From NCBI RefSeq assembly GCF_019393635.1, contig NC_057864.1, forward strand, positions 470,316,617 through 470,380,616: a DNA stretch of 64,000 bases, in the 5' to 3' direction. The translations under genes were made by a program, and so were the position numbers. Shown piece after piece: positions 30,870 to 41,984 of this stretch; positions within the stretch are counted from its first letter, which is position 1; every line of letters starts with the position of its first letter. The notes under the pieces are model-generated. The model saw only the letters and a list, made by a program, of their open reading frames with translations, had not been told where the DNA came from and did not search any database. The DNA comes from Dromiciops gliroides. Taxonomy: Eukaryota > Chordata > Mammalia > Microbiotheria > Microbiotheriidae.

Positions 30870-31340
30870 GTCAGAAGAGTTAAACAGTAAAGAACAATTA
30901 ACCAACGTCCAGATGATTCACTGTGGCTTCCAATAAATAAGCGCTCTGTTTGTCTTATTCTTAACCCATCCGTGGATGCCGGGCCACTGACAAATGAAAT
31001 TGTATCAAGATTTCAAGAGGACCCAAAGCTCGGTCATCCCTTTTAGATGGGAACACCTGTGCTCAAGGCTTCTCACATCAGTTAAACAAAGCAACAGAGG
31101 GATGAACAGAAGGATAATGTGTGCATTTCCCAATTGCTCTTCCCAGCTCTGTCCAGATTTTAGTCCTTAGGATCCTCGAGGCTGATTTTTTGGGAATGTT
31201 CTTTAAATTTTCTTTCACAAGTAGACCTAAAGCAAGACTTAGAAATCCTTTTCCTCCCTTCTTTTGGACTATTCAAGTCTCATGGAAAGTCTCATGGAAA
31301 AACAGCAAAGCCATAATGGGTGAGTCATAGTTTTAGTGCT
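30870..31340. promoter_or_regulatory. Repeat-free stretch, candidate conserved element
   Basis: 30880-31115 shows even base use with runs such as aacaattaaccaacgtccag and ttccaataaataagcgctc. No coding potential noted. The regulatory label is inference. Confidence 0.25.
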
Positions 31341-31354
31341 AGAGGAACCTGAGA

Positions 31355-31577
31355 AATGAGGAGATCATAGATATAGAGCCACCCAGTCTAGCCTTTCATT
31401 TTACAGATGAAGAGACAGACTCATGGAGGTTAAGGACCTTGCCCAAGGTCATGCAGGTAGTGACAGCTAGGATTAAATCTAGGCCATTCACAAAGAATAC
31501 AGAACCATTGATTCTGAATTGGAAGGGGCTTTAGAACCCATTTAGTCTAACCCTTTCCTTTTACATAGAAGGAAATT
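31355..31577 (-). mobile_element. Two MIR fragments
   Basis: 31355-31480: tcattttacagatgaagaga and cttgcccaaggtcatgcagg. 31497-31577: attggaaggggctttagaac and ccatttagtctaacccttt. Confidence 0.7.
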
Positions 31578-31590
31578 GAAGAAATTCCTC

Positions 31591-31735
31591 AGGGGCAGCT
31601 AGGTGGTGCAGTGGATAAAGCACCAGCCCTGGATTCAAGAGGACCTGAGTTCAAACCTGGACTCAGACACTTGACACTTACTAGCTGTGTGACCCTGGGC
31701 AAGTCACTTAACCCTCATTGCTCCATAAAAAACAT
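31591..31735 (+). mobile_element. tRNA-derived SINE with target duplication
   Basis: Near-consensus. Target duplication gaagaaattcctc at 31578-31590 versus gaagaaactcatc at 31736-31748 (two changes). Confidence 0.93.
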
Positions 31736-31749
31736 GAAGAAACTCATCT

Positions 31750-31910
31750 TGGATGACCTGGGTGACTGAGCCTGGGCCCTGTTCCATTTCTGACACATAC
31801 TGACTTAAATGACCCTGGGCAAGTCACTTAACCTCAGTTTTCCAGACATCTTTTTAAGACTCTAAGTTACAAAGAAGGTGCCAACCTGAATTGGTAAGGG
31901 GTGGTCTGGT
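31750..31910 (+). mobile_element. Third-type tRNA-derived SINE
   Basis: ccatttctgacacatactga, gaccctgggcaagtcactta, gactctaagttacaaagaag and gtgccaacctgaattgg. Confidence 0.6.
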
Positions 31911-32404
31911 CTACATCTCCTGTTTGACAATCAATATTATAGCTACAACGACTTTAAATTATTCCATTAGTTATTATTACTATTACTGTTGTTAGATGGA
32001 ATCCTTTGAGACCTTCACCTTGGCTAACCCTACCCTTCTGTCCATATAACTGACATCAAGAGAAGTTCCCTCTGCCCTGGAGTTTCTGGGCCTGGGGAGA
32101 AGCGCTCACTGATCCCTGAGGTGCCCTTAGAGGCTAACGGCTTTCATGCTGGAAACACAAGGAGACCCTCCTGGGAGAGGGAAGTTGGAGTGAACACTCA
32201 TTCTCACTGGAGTGGGAAGGGGCTGGTTCTAGGCTTTTTCTGAGAGCAGGGCTTGATGGCTGGAGGAGCAGAGAGCAGAACGTCACTGATGGGCGACACA
32301 GAGGAGGGAAGAAGAGAAAAGAAGAGAAGGAAGAGCAGATCAAAGACAACCTCCCGCCTCCAGTTTTGCCTCTAGCTGGCTGCTCTTGACTGTGTCCAGT
32401 TACA
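31911..32404. other. Unassigned non-coding stretch
   Basis: Single-copy-looking; no gene or repeat recognised. Confidence 0.4.
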
Positions 32405-32750
32405 GTTGGAGGTGGTAGAGAACCTGGGCACTGGGGTCAGAGGTGTTGGGTTTATTTCTTTCTCTGACACTTCCAGTGTGAGCTTAGGCAACCATTTGAG
32501 CAATAAGCATTTATTAAGCACTTACTATGTACCAGGCACTGTGTTAAGTCCTAGGGATATAACATGCCTTCAAGGAATGTGTGGGGCATACAACATGCCA
32601 ACAATGATGTATGTACAAAATCTGTATGGTATAAATGGGAGGTAATGGCAAAGGGCTGGTCATGGTCTCCCTGGGCATCAGTTTCCCTATTGGTATAATC
32701 AGGGATTTGGACCCAATGGCCTCTGAGGTCACTTCCTGCTCCAATGGGGA
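32405..32750 (+). mobile_element. MIR split by an L2 3' end
   Basis: MIR head at 32405-32490 (aacctgggcactggggtcag) and tail at 32650-32750 (gggcatcagtttccctattg). Between them is an antisense L2 terminus. Confidence 0.6.
32492..32645 (-). mobile_element. L2 3' end
   Basis: caataagcatttattaagca and actatgtaccaggcactgtg, then ccttcaaggaatgtgtggg. Confidence 0.8.
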
Positions 32751-33324
32751 GCCACTCTGACACTGGGGATCTCCAAGGTCCTGAGATGACTGTCTGTGGG
32801 GATGTGTCCCTGAAGAGACTGCCAATGAGCAAGCTGTGAGGCAAACACCATGGAGGTGGGAGTCTGAGTTGTTTTTACAGTCTCAGTGATGGATTAGCCT
32901 GAGCCATCTACACTCACAGAACCCCAGCTAGGAAGGACCTTGGGGAGATCTACTCTTCTAGTTCCCAGCCTTTTCCAGTACAAAGACGCCCTTTTTAACC
33001 TTAAAAAATGAATTTTGCCATTCCCCATAGGGTACTAGTTATACTATCAGTATCCATTGAAGGAGAAAGTACATAATGACAAAATCTGCTATGAATTCAG
33101 CAATGCTTTTGTGTGCGTTTGTTTTTTATTCATCACGCCAGCATCTACAGACATTTGGAAAATAGTTATATAAATATGTACAAGGCCTATGCTCGTTCAG
33201 TGCACGGAGTCGGTGTGCTAAGTAAAGGTCAGCCCTGTAAGAACCCAATATACTTACAGATTCAAGGACCCCCTACTAGGTGTACGTGTCCCCCAGGGAT
33301 TCAAGCCTGGAAAAGTACCTGAGA
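32751..33324. other. Unassigned non-coding stretch
   Basis: Contains gttcccagccttttccagta (about 32960), which may be the terminus of an old DNA transposon, but I could not find its partner end with confidence. Confidence 0.35.
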
Positions 33325-33595
33325 AGTAGCCAAGCTCAGCTTCCTCAGTTTTACAGATGAAACAGAATGAATTGCCCCATATAATGTGGGTTGTAAATGG
33401 CAGAGACAGGTTTTGAACTCAGGACCCTGGTGACTCCAGCTGTGGTGTTCTTTAGGGGGCCACATCTCCTCTTGGCCCACTTCATTTTATAGAGGCCAGA
33501 GCGAAGGCCTGGAGAGGCGACCTTGTTTAGCCAAGGTCACAAAGTTAGTTGATGTCAGATCTGGGTCTCAAACCCCCGATTTCCACCCACTTTCC
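33325..33595 (-). mobile_element. Two MIR fragments
   Basis: 33325-33450: cttcctcagttttacagatg and ggttttgaactcaggaccct. 33478-33595: ggccagagcgaaggcctgga and gtcagatctgggtctcaaac. Confidence 0.65.
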
Positions 33596-33769
33596 CATCA
33601 AAATTTGCCTGCATGTTTCAGGCAGGTTCAAACAATAGCCTGTGAAAAGAGGGGTTCTCTCCCGATCACCTACAAACACACCAACTTCTTGAAAGGAACT
33701 TTTCCGGGCTCTTTGCAAAGTTTAACTGGGAGCCCTGTAAGTGGAGTACATACATTTCAATTCCAAGCA

Positions 33770-33935
33770 AAATTCTAGCATAGTACTGTGTAAACGCTGT
33801 ACACTTCCTGTCTCCATGACCTTGGGTAAATCACTTAACTCCTCTCAGCCTCAGTTTCCTCATCTGTAAAATGAGGTGGGGGGGTAGACTAGATATTCTC
33901 TAAGGCTCCTTCCTGCTCTAAATCCATGATCCTAT
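33770..33935 (+). mobile_element. MIR
   Basis: ccttgggtaaatcacttaac, cagcctcagtttcctcatct and gctctaaatccatgatccta. Confidence 0.85.
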
Positions 33936-34212
33936 GACTTCAGGAGGTACTCCATGTCTGGGGCTAATTCCCCCTGAATTCCTATGCCAGGGACACTCTG
34001 AATCCCCTCTGTGCCCTTTCTCCCCATTGTGACTCATGTTCCTTTCCTCCTTTTCAGCCTTCAGCCCACGGAGTGCACCTGTACCCATTGAGGGCACACA
34101 ATGAACACATTTCCTGGAGGGTGAGGGCACCTCCCTGACTTTGTGTTGGGGGGGGTTTCCTTGTTTGAGCTCTACATCCATCTGGGTCATATCCCAACCA
34201 GTCAGCCTTGAG

Positions 34213-34236
34213 GGGTGTGTGTGTGTGTGTGTGTGG
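34213..34236. repeat. (GT)n short microsatellite
   Basis: A short GT run that creates a HTHTHT reading in a 171-codon reverse frame. Confidence 0.9.
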
Positions 34237-34498
34237 TGGCGGCTGGGGGCCAAGTTGGCTGCTGAGTGTGGGCGATGGGGTGCACCCAACCTGGCTCTGT
34301 CTGCTCCCTCTAGCAGAAGAAGGTCCCGGACTTTACCCTCTTGCTCGGGTGGCCGGCGCTCAGACCTCCGATGCCCCGGCTGCCTCCTGAAGGGCCCCAC
34401 TGGCTTGGCTGACTGCACATTTCCCATCCTCACCCTGATGGGCTCTGTCTTAGTGTTCAGCCCAGAGCACTGACTGCATGAGGCTTTCCTAAGAGCCG

Positions 34499-34753
34499 AG
34501 AGCAGCAGCAGCAGAAGCGGCAGCAGCCGTCACCGCACCACTGCCTCCCCCATCCTGGGACTCTAGCCCTTTAAATCTTATCCGTTACCAAAAAAGAAGA
34601 GGCATCAGTCCCTTTTAATTAGCTCGCCTGGCCGGCTGGGCTCCTCGAGAGGAGCTGCGGTGCTCCAGTTCCTTTGTGATGCTTTGAGAGAGCCCCCCTG
34701 AGCTCCCTGTGGGCCATGGATGCTGGACGCCTCTGCCCTGAGAGCAGCAGGAG
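34499..34753 (+). other. Candidate first exon with short coding start
   Basis: Upstream leader with (agc)n, then an ATG at 34716-34718 in strong Kozak context (gggccatgg). The open frame reads MDAGRLCPESSR, followed by a split codon AG|GT at 34753/34754; the donor gag|gtatgag is close to consensus. If real, coding starts here and continues in phase 2 in a downstream exon that I could not identify. The 5' boundary is arbitrary. I do not recognise the peptide. It may instead be an untranslated alternative exon. Confidence 0.35.
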
Positions 34754-34987
34754 GTATGAGCCTTGCCAAGGAAGGGGGGGCTCTGGATCTCCGGATCTGG
34801 CTGCATGGACGCTGCCCTGGCCGGCCCCTCTTGCTTGCCTCCCTGGGTTGGGTTGGTCCCCTCCCCACTTTGGGCTGAGTTGAGAGAAAGCCAAGTTTTC
34901 CCTGCTTTGGGTTTCTCTGGCTACGTCCAGGTCCTGGTGCGTTTGTTTTGGCCGGGGGCCTCCCCTAGCTTGCAAAGTCGTTCTGAA

Positions 34988-35023
34988 GTGTGTGTGTGTG
35001 TGTATGTGTGTATGTGTGTGTGG
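34988..35023. repeat. (GT)n short microsatellite
   Basis: gt units interrupted by tatg. Confidence 0.9.
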
Positions 35024-35339
35024 GGGTGCTTCTTTCTCCCCCGACTACCGCAAAAACATTCCCTCCTCTCCAGTTCCCTTCCTTCCCGCTGGCTCCGAGG
35101 AAAGGGCATAACCTAGGCTAGACTCTACTCTTTTAAATCAGCGACCTGCCACTCAGACTGAGAGAAGTTGGGAGGGAGGCTGCTCTCCTGAATGGCTAGA
35201 GAACTCATCCCCTCTCTCTAAATGGTCTCAGTGAGAAGGCACACCCTGCTGGCTCCCTCCTGTCCCCCTCCCATCCAACCTTTCCCCCTCCCCATCCCAC
35301 CTGCCCCCCCCCAGTTATGGGAAAGTTATTAGTCCAAAG

Positions 35340-36330
35340 AACTTGGGATCTGAGGAATCTCTTAATAGTTGTGATAATGAAAGGAAGCTGAGCTTCTTAG
35401 AGGGAAGAGAGAGCTGGTTTGCTCAGGAGTCAGCTCTAGCTGGGCTCGTCCCAGGAGAGGATTTAGCTTCTTTGTAAATTGCATTTTTGTCAATTGCACC
35501 AGGTGGGCTTAGAACAGCTATCTCTAAATCCTCAATTGATTTTTTTTCCTGACTGGACCATTTCTTCTGGGTGAAATGTGGTTTTTTAAAAAAATTTTAA
35601 CAGCCCCCCCCCCACCTTCCAAAAAAAAAAAGCTTTTTTCTTTTAAATCTCGTCTGGTGTGACCTCATACCCATGCCAGGCCCTGTGTGAAGTTAAGCCT
35701 TCTTCACTTATTAAAGACCAAGTCCCTCTCACTTTGAGGAGGCATTCTCTTAATCTCTGCCCTCTCTTAAAGACTAGGGGAGTTTGAGGGTCTTATCCAC
35801 GGCTGTAGAGCAGCCCCTCTGGAATTTATGCTTAAAAAAGTCTGTGCTCAAACCCTTTTTGGACAATTAACCAAAACCTCCTTCAGTTTTTGATGGGGAC
35901 TGGGGTGTTGAGGGGGTTGGAGAAAGAGAGGAAGCAGCTGATCCATCCGGATGAGGATTTTGCCGGCAAGTTACAGCCTGGAATGTCACAGGCTGTTTCC
36001 ACCAACGGTACAGCGGTCAGAAAGAGAGCGGCCAAATTCCTTCCAAAACCCCAGTGAAGGGGTTTAAACTTTCTCCCTGAAACAGTACTGCAAGCCCGTC
36101 TGGGCTCCTGAAAAAGGCTGTGGGTGCGTTCTCCATGTAATAAAGCATACCAAGACTGAACAGGAGCTCTCTAGTGAATGAAGAGAGACTATTCAAGGAA
36201 TACAAATGGAATCCTTGATAGGATTCGTAATCGCTGCACCAGGCAGCTGTGGATCTGGGTAATTACTTGGGGAGTCCAAAACAAGGACCCAGGAAAAGGA
36301 GAAGTTCCCTGCAAACAGGAGCCTAACATG
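35340..36330. promoter_or_regulatory. Repeat-free block, candidate conserved non-coding cluster
   Basis: Nearly 1 kb with no recognisable transposon, directly downstream of the candidate exon. Includes tttgtaaattgcatttttgt (about 35471), ctaaatcctcaattgatttt (about 35524) and a CpG-containing patch at 35945-36040. Texture suggests intronic enhancers; not tested. Confidence 0.3.
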
Positions 36331-36711
36331 TTAGGAAACAGTGAAATCAGTGTAGGCACTGTTATTAAGTCAGAAAGGAGGGAGGGGAGAGATCTACAAG
36401 AGAGAAGCGATTTTGTTTTATTCTATAGGGTCCCCCCCCATTTGCTCTCCTCTGCCTAGGTTCCTTTACTAGGTCTGGTGGTATGTGGATCACTTTCTTG
36501 AGCATCTGGCTATCCAGGACACCAGGGAGGTCATGAGGAAAGTGATTTAAGTAAAGCAAGGGTGAGAAAATAGGTAGGCCACAGCCAAATTCCCCTGTAC
36601 TCAAAGGTACAGACTAGCAAATGGGGGACAGGTCACAGACTCTTAAGATCACAAGGCTACATGTGTAGTATGAAGGACATTTAATTTGGAGTTTATGGCT
36701 AGTTTATCATA
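36331..36711. other. Unassigned non-coding stretch
   Basis: No gene or repeat recognised. Confidence 0.4.
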
Positions 36712-36870
36712 TATTTAGAGCTGGAAAGGGCCTTAGAGGTCAAAGATCTCCAATGCCCTCATTTCACAGATGAAGAAACTGAGGCTCAGAGAGATTAAAG
36801 CGATTTGTCTATGGTTGCACAGATATTGTCAGTGGAAGGGTTTAAATCTAGGTCCAGAATTTTATCATTA
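36712..36870 (-). mobile_element. MIR
   Basis: gagctggaaagggccttaga, tcacagatgaagaaactgag and gtggaagggtttaaatctag. Confidence 0.85.
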
Positions 36871-37189
36871 TGAGGGTCTGAAGGGGTGGTGCCGGGACCT
36901 TGGGCAGGAGTAAACATTTTTCTTCCTCTCCCACCAACCCACATCTTCTCCTCCATTCTCAAATTACAGGTCTAATTTGCAGATTGGCAGTTTGGACTTG
37001 CAACCCAGGGATTCCCTCTTTTCCTCCGCCCTCCCTCCATCTTTAGGCAATGAAAGTGCTTTGGGAGGAAACTTTACTCTTTGCCATCTGTTCCTGAATG
37101 ACAGTGGAACATCTTGGAGCCAACTTTTCCTATTTATTCCCCTCTGTTAAAAGAATCAAAGGGGCCTGAGGGAATATAATAGACCTTTA
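36871..37189. other. Unassigned non-coding stretch
   Basis: Repeat-free; contains aaattacaggtctaatttgc (about 36961). No gene seen. Confidence 0.35.
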
Positions 37190-37440
37190 GAGCTAGAAAC
37201 AATAATAACAGCTGACATTTATATAGAGTTAGCTGTAAGGTTTACAAAACCCATTCCATATATTATTATCTCAGTCGATCTTAACAACTACTCTGTGGAG
37301 TAGGTCATCCATTTCACGGAGGAGGAAACTGAGGCTCAGGGAGAGACCTGTCCTTGGCCACATAGTGGATCATTGGTTGTTCTATGACTAGAACCCAGGT
37401 CTTCTGACATCCAGGCTCTTTCCACTCATCTATCCAGCGG
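37190..37440 (-). mobile_element. THER1/MIR-type CORE-SINE
   Basis: caataataacagctgacatt, tattatctcagtcgatctta, aggaggaaactgaggctcag and ccaggctctttccactcat. Confidence 0.85.
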
Positions 37441-37539
37441 CATCTTTTCCCTTGGGTCATTACTGGCCCAGTCTAGATGTCCCTTATCAAATGGAGAGTG
37501 TCCATTAGTGACCCACAAATGGATAGATTTGTCCCTCTG

Positions 37540-37825
37540 CATCCATTTCTGCTTCAAACCTAATGTTTTCTTGTTTATCTGAAAATTTAATGTCCTCTAT
37601 AGGAGCTCTTAAGCACATCAAAATGAAGCTCATTAGGCCAGGCTAAAAAAAAAAACCAACAAAAAAACCAATATACTCTTAGCCAATTATGATGTAATAT
37701 CTTTTGATGGGCTAATGACTTGAAGGAGGCAGCTCGCAGTCAAATAAACAAAGCATTGGGTTGAGAAATTAAGTCAAAGACACAATGGACCCATTTGCTC
37801 TAAGAGAAGGAGAAATCAGAGTGGT
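37540..37825. promoter_or_regulatory. Candidate conserved non-coding element
   Basis: AT-rich, repeat-free, with cattaggccaggctaaaa, agccaattatgatgtaatat, gatgggctaatgacttgaag and caaataaacaaagcattggg: dense TAAT, CCAAT and forkhead-like words. Conservation is inferred, not measured. Confidence 0.3.
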
Positions 37826-37945
37826 TGGTAGGACCTGGGTTCAACTGGGAACTCTGCCACTTATTCTGGGAAACCTGCCTCAGTTTCCTTATCTGTAAAT
37901 TGAGCTCATCATTAGAGTCCTTCCCAGCTCTGAATCTATGATCAG
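37826..37945 (+). mobile_element. MIR
   Basis: acctgggttcaactgggaac, ctcagtttccttatctgtaa and ccagctctgaatctatgat. Confidence 0.75.
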
Positions 37946-38294
37946 AAGAATATTAGCTGGTAGGTAGGTGGGCTTTCACCACGGTGACAAAAAAGCAATT
38001 CTTGTGTTGTTTATATAAGACAAAATCGATTGTGGGCCTGCTGGCCTTGGGGCTGAACTTAGTTAGGTAGAAAGGAAATCTGATTGTGGGGGGAAACCTG
38101 AGTTTGACTCTAAGTGACCCACACGGCAGTGGTACAGTTATTCCAGGCTCCCGTCGATTCTCAATCTGTCCTCTTGCGACACTGGTCAGAATGGGAAAAT
38201 GATTTGCAACCTAGAATTATTTGGAGAGCTTCACTGCTTCCCCCCCCCCCAGGACTAGCTTCTGTCTATTTTACCCTCTAGCCTAGAATAAGGG
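37946..38294. other. Unassigned non-coding stretch
   Basis: Repeat-free apart from a C-run at about 38240; no gene seen. Confidence 0.35.
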
Positions 38295-38470
38295 GTGCAG
38301 TCTGGTGTGGCAGAAAGTGTCCGGGCTCTTGGGTCACAGGATCTGTATTCATCTCCCATTACCCTGGGCAAATCACTTTCCCTCTCTGGGCCTCAGTTTC
38401 CTCCTCTGTAAAAAGAGGGGGTTGGATTTACCAGCCTCTGAGGTCAGGCTCTAAATCTGTGAGATTGAAA
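38295..38470 (+). mobile_element. MIR
   Basis: gcagtctggtgtggcagaaa, tctgggcctcagtttcctcc and ctctgaggtcaggctctaaa. Confidence 0.85.
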
Positions 38471-38534
38471 AGCAGATTGGTCTTTCAGAGTGAATCAAAG
38501 CACCCCAACAAATGCCATGAGTCACAGATCCATG

Positions 38535-38601
38535 AACAAGAATTTCCTGGGAGTCAACTATTGTAGCTGCAAGACCCTGGGCTAGGCTCTGCTCTGCTCT
38601 G

Positions 38602-38655
<54 letters not shown>

Positions 38656-38735
38656 ATGTGTGAGGATATAAAAATGAATGAGATGTGGTCCCTGCCCGCA
38701 CAAACCTTATGGTTTAATAAAGAGGATAAGCTTCA
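38535..38735 (-). mobile_element. L2 3' end containing a GT microsatellite
   Basis: gcaagaccctgggctaggct, then (tctgc) and GT repeats, then aggatataaaaatgaatgag, tggtccctgcccgcacaaac and cttatggtttaataaag. The repeat sits where intact copies read gctggggatac. Confidence 0.75.
38603..38652. repeat. (GT)n microsatellite
   Basis: About 24 GT units, preceded by a short ctctg run. Confidence 0.97.
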
Positions 38736-38774
38736 TGAAACCCCGCCCCGGCGTCTGATCTGCTACCTTAGTGA

Positions 38775-39035
38775 TGCTGTCCTTCTCTAACTGAGGGTGC
38801 CTCTGACATTCCTTCTGGCTCTAAATCTATGATCTTATGAAAACTTAGAGTACAATGGACTGATAATAATTCACATTTCTATGTCATCTAAAGTGTTTTT
38901 CTTTTCTGGCTCAATGAAGTGAAGGGAACAACTCTCATGAATAAACTTTCACAGAGTGTATGTGACTTGCCCACTATCATGTAGACGGTAAGGGTTTCAG
39001 GCAGGGTAAGAGCACCAGCCTTCTCACTCCAAAGC
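38775..39035. mobile_element. MIR 3' end (+) then THER1 (-)
   Basis: 38775-38840: ttccttctggctctaaatct (sense). 38855-39035: tcatgaataaactttcacag and tgtgacttgcccactatcat (antisense, worn). Confidence 0.6.
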
Positions 39036-39039
39036 ATGT

Positions 39040-39545
39040 GCACTTAGAGTAAGTGCTAACTGGAAGGTTGGGAGAAGATAAGAATTCCCATAAGAATTCA
39101 CAGGGGGCAGAGAGATCATGGTAGGGCTGGGAGTAGTCAAGGTAGATTGTCTAGATGAAGTAGAGATGAAATGGGGCTCTGAAGGACAAATAGGAGTCAG
39201 AGAGATGGTGATGAGGGATGGAGGGCATTCTGTAGTATGTAGGGGTGGGATGAGTCAAGCAGAGCTATAGAATAAGTCAGATCTTAGGATCAGATCAATG
39301 TGGGTAGAGTGGAGAGTTCATGATGGGAAGAAACAAAAGTTGAATTTGGAGCCAGATAAGGGAGGGCCTTAAATGCCAAGACTAGGAAATATGAATTTTT
39401 ATACTAAAGGCAACAGGGAACTACTGAAGGTTGTGAGGAGGGATGTAACCAGATGAAAATTGTGTTTTAAGATTAGTCTGCCAGTGAAATATGGACCTGG
39501 ATGAAACCCCATGGAAATAATCAAGGTAGAATGCTAGTATCATAG
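39040..39545 (-). mobile_element. L2 interior, antisense
   Basis: tagagatgaaatggggctct, gatgggaagaaacaaaagtt, gggagggccttaaatgccaa, ggcaacagggaactactgaa and gaggagggatgtaaccagat. These follow the order of antisense L2 ORF2 3' sequence. Confidence 0.65.
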
Positions 39546-39554
39546 CCCAGTCAG

Positions 39555-39745
39555 GAGGTGATGGCTAATGTGGATAGAGTAAGTGGACTTGAAGTCAAGT
39601 ATACTTGGGTTCCAATCTAACCTCAGACACTTCTAGCTATGTGACCCTAGAAAAGCATTTACCCTCTCTCTGCCTCAGTTTCCTCATCTATAAAATAAGG
39701 CGTTTAGACTTTTAAGATTTCTTCCATTTCTACGTCTGTGATTTT
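39555..39745 (+). mobile_element. MIR
   Basis: gtcaagtatacttgggttcc, ctgcctcagtttcctcatct and ttctacgtctgtgattttat. Confidence 0.75.
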
Positions 39746-40129
39746 ATTACATGAGTCTAGAGATGGTGGCAGTGGAAAAGGAAAGGGACAGATGTGTGAG
39801 ATCCTTTGATGACCTGTGATCTCATCTATGTAGGGATTTCCCTGAAATGTGAGTAGATCATCACCCACTTTGACCTTCTCATCCTACACTAATCTTGTCC
39901 ATTTTGTCCTAGAAGGGGGAGGAGTATCCCATGACATTGACATGCCAGGGGCCTTCCTTCAGATTCCTTTACTTGGGTAGATGCCAGTGGAATATAATAG
40001 CTATCCATACATTATCCCTTATTTTTGATGCATGATCTGCTCCTGTCCAGTTATGCACCTCTCTGTTACCCTTTTTGGGGGGAGACATCTCCTGTACAAT
40101 GTTGCAGTTTACTCAAGTTCATCATTCAA
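39746..40129. other. Unassigned non-coding stretch
   Basis: ctctgttaccctttttgggg (about 40062) loosely recalls the leader shared by the Mar1 copies at 8.5 and 11.5 kb, but no SINE follows. Confidence 0.35.
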
Positions 40130-40975
40130 TTAAATTCTATTAAAATAAAAAGATTTACTGAGCACTACAAATGTGATGAGCACTATACTAGACAAAAATA
40201 AAACATTCCCTGCTCTCAAGAAGCTTACATCTATAGGAGTAAACAACACATACACAGATAAGAATCTACAAAGAAAATACTAAGTCATTTCAAGAGGGAG
40301 AGAACTCTCAATAGCTGGGGAAGGAGATGGTCAGGAAAATTCTAGCATAAGAGGTTGGCCCTGGGCTGGGCTGTGAAGGGAGTTGGAGGTTCCAGAACAT
40401 GGAAGTGAGGAGGGAGTATATTCAAGACAAGATGGACCCTTTGCATCAGAGCTCCAAAACAGGAGATAGAATGTTATGTAAGAGAAATAGCTAACAGATC
40501 TAGTTGACTGGAATAGAGAATGAATGAAAGGAAGGGATTCTTTGATGAATCTGGTGATGGGAAATAATTCTGGCAATGTAATTGGGATGTCAAGTTGAGG
40601 ATTTTGTATTTTATCTTGGGATAAATCTGGAGCCATTAAATATTTTAGGGTGGCCATTGAAAGGGTCAGATATGTGAATATCAGTTTGGCAGCTGTGTAG
40701 GGGATGGATTGCAGATGAGACTCTGGAGGCCAATTAAAGGTCTATTGCAATCATCTTGATTAGAGGAGACAAGGGCCTGAACCTAGGTAGAGATTGTCTG
40801 AGTGCAGAGAAGGGGACAGATGTGAGAGATGTTGAGTCAGTAGAGGCGGACAAGACTTGGTAACTAACCAAGTATGAGGTGTGAGGGAGAGTGAAGGGTA
40901 AAAATAACTTCAAGGTTAAGAATTTGAGCGATAGAAAGAATGTTTGTGTTGTCACCATCTGCTTCTAAGTAGTAC
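40130..40975 (-). mobile_element. L2 3' region, about 850 bases
   Basis: From the terminus (gatttactgagcactacaaa, ctgctctcaagaagcttaca) into ORF2 3' sequence (gttccagaacatggaagtg, tgatgggaaataattctgg, attgcaatcatcttgattag, gagagatgttgagtcagtag). Reverse frames are open for up to 109 codons but lack the reverse transcriptase catalytic block. Confidence 0.75.
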
Positions 40976-41036
40976 TTTGTGTGATTCACAACTTGAATTT
41001 TCCAAAGATCAGCAATTCAGGGTCATCAGAAGAATG

Positions 41037-41273
41037 TTGTTGTTGTTCAATCATTTCAGTCATTTCTGACTCTTCATGACCCCATTTAGGGTTTTCTAGG
41101 AAAGGTTTGCCATTTCCTTCTCCATCCCATTTAACAGATGAGGAAACTGAGGCAAACAGGGTTAAGTAACTTGCTCAGGGTCACACAGCTAGCAAGTGTA
41201 TGAGGCCAGATTTGAACTCAGGGAGATGATTCTTCTTGATTCTAGTATCTATTCACTATACCACCTAGCTGCC
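41037..41273 (-). mobile_element. Mar1-like SINE with RTE-type tail, complete
   Basis: tgttgttgttcaatcatttc, gacccatttagg-type run, gaggcaaacagggttaagta, gtcacacagctagcaagtg and head ccacctagctgccc. Confidence 0.95.
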
Positions 41274-41279
41274 CTTTCA

Positions 41280-41984
41280 TCAAAAGAATACAGAGTATAA
41301 AAAATGTGGTATTGTTTGAGGGAGAACTCTGTGGTTAAAAGGATGGTGTAGTTTTTTGAAGGTAATTCAACCTGTTCTCTTTCACCTATTCAATTCTGAG
41401 CCCTGCACATTGTCCCATCTCAGTATCTGTTTAAGATATATATCATAATGGTAGTTCTATGGAATGACTTTCCAACTGTATACCATAGTCCTGACAATAG
41501 GTATTTTTTCATCCACTTGCTTTTTCCTGTGTGGATGGGTAGACCAAACTTCTTGAGGGATTCTAGATCTCTTTAAGGAGACTTGGTAGTGTTCTAGAGA
41601 TTGATGCAAACAACATAAAGTCCTCTGAAAAGAGGAACATCTGTAGGACCTCATCATCTATAAGAAATTCCTCTTTTATTTGGCCTCCATCCTGGATACC
41701 CTCTTTGGCAGTGGCAAACACTTTGAGTGAGCATTCTTCTCTCTGTTTTTTGTTTCACTTAATATCAATAATTAGGTCATTAACAACAATTTTCCCTCTT
41801 GTTATATCTTTCAAGGAATTGTATAGATTTTAGAGTGTTCACAAGAGATATCTTGTTGGAGGAAAGTCTATTCTAAGGCATTATTTTGCTCTAATGAATA
41901 ATAATGAAATACAAAATGACTTGGTGACTGGCTGGATAGATGCACAAGACTCGTATTTACTCTAATCACCACTTCTCCCACAAC
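41280..41984. other. About 700 bases of unassigned AT-rich sequence
   Basis: Reads like the antisense of an old LINE or DNA transposon (ctttcaaggaattgtatag, ttaacaacaattttccctc), but I cannot name it. No gene supported. Confidence 0.35.

Larger units (their letters stand above)
34200..35110 (+). promoter_or_regulatory. CpG-enriched region, candidate promoter
   Basis: CpG density is visibly higher than anywhere else in the window (for example ggccggcgctcagacctccg near 34352 and agaagcggcagcagccgtca near 34513), in repeat-free DNA apart from two short GT runs. An (agc)n patch lies at 34499-34532 and an AT box ctttaaatcttatcc at 34569-34583. This is the likeliest place for a transcription start on the + strand. 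CpG island criteria were not computed. Confidence 0.4.

Noticed and set aside
33918..34433. 171-codon reverse frame, the longest single open frame in the window
   Set aside because: It overlaps a MIR end and a GT microsatellite (giving HTHTHT), sits in GC-rich DNA where stops are rare, and shows no domain or splice context.
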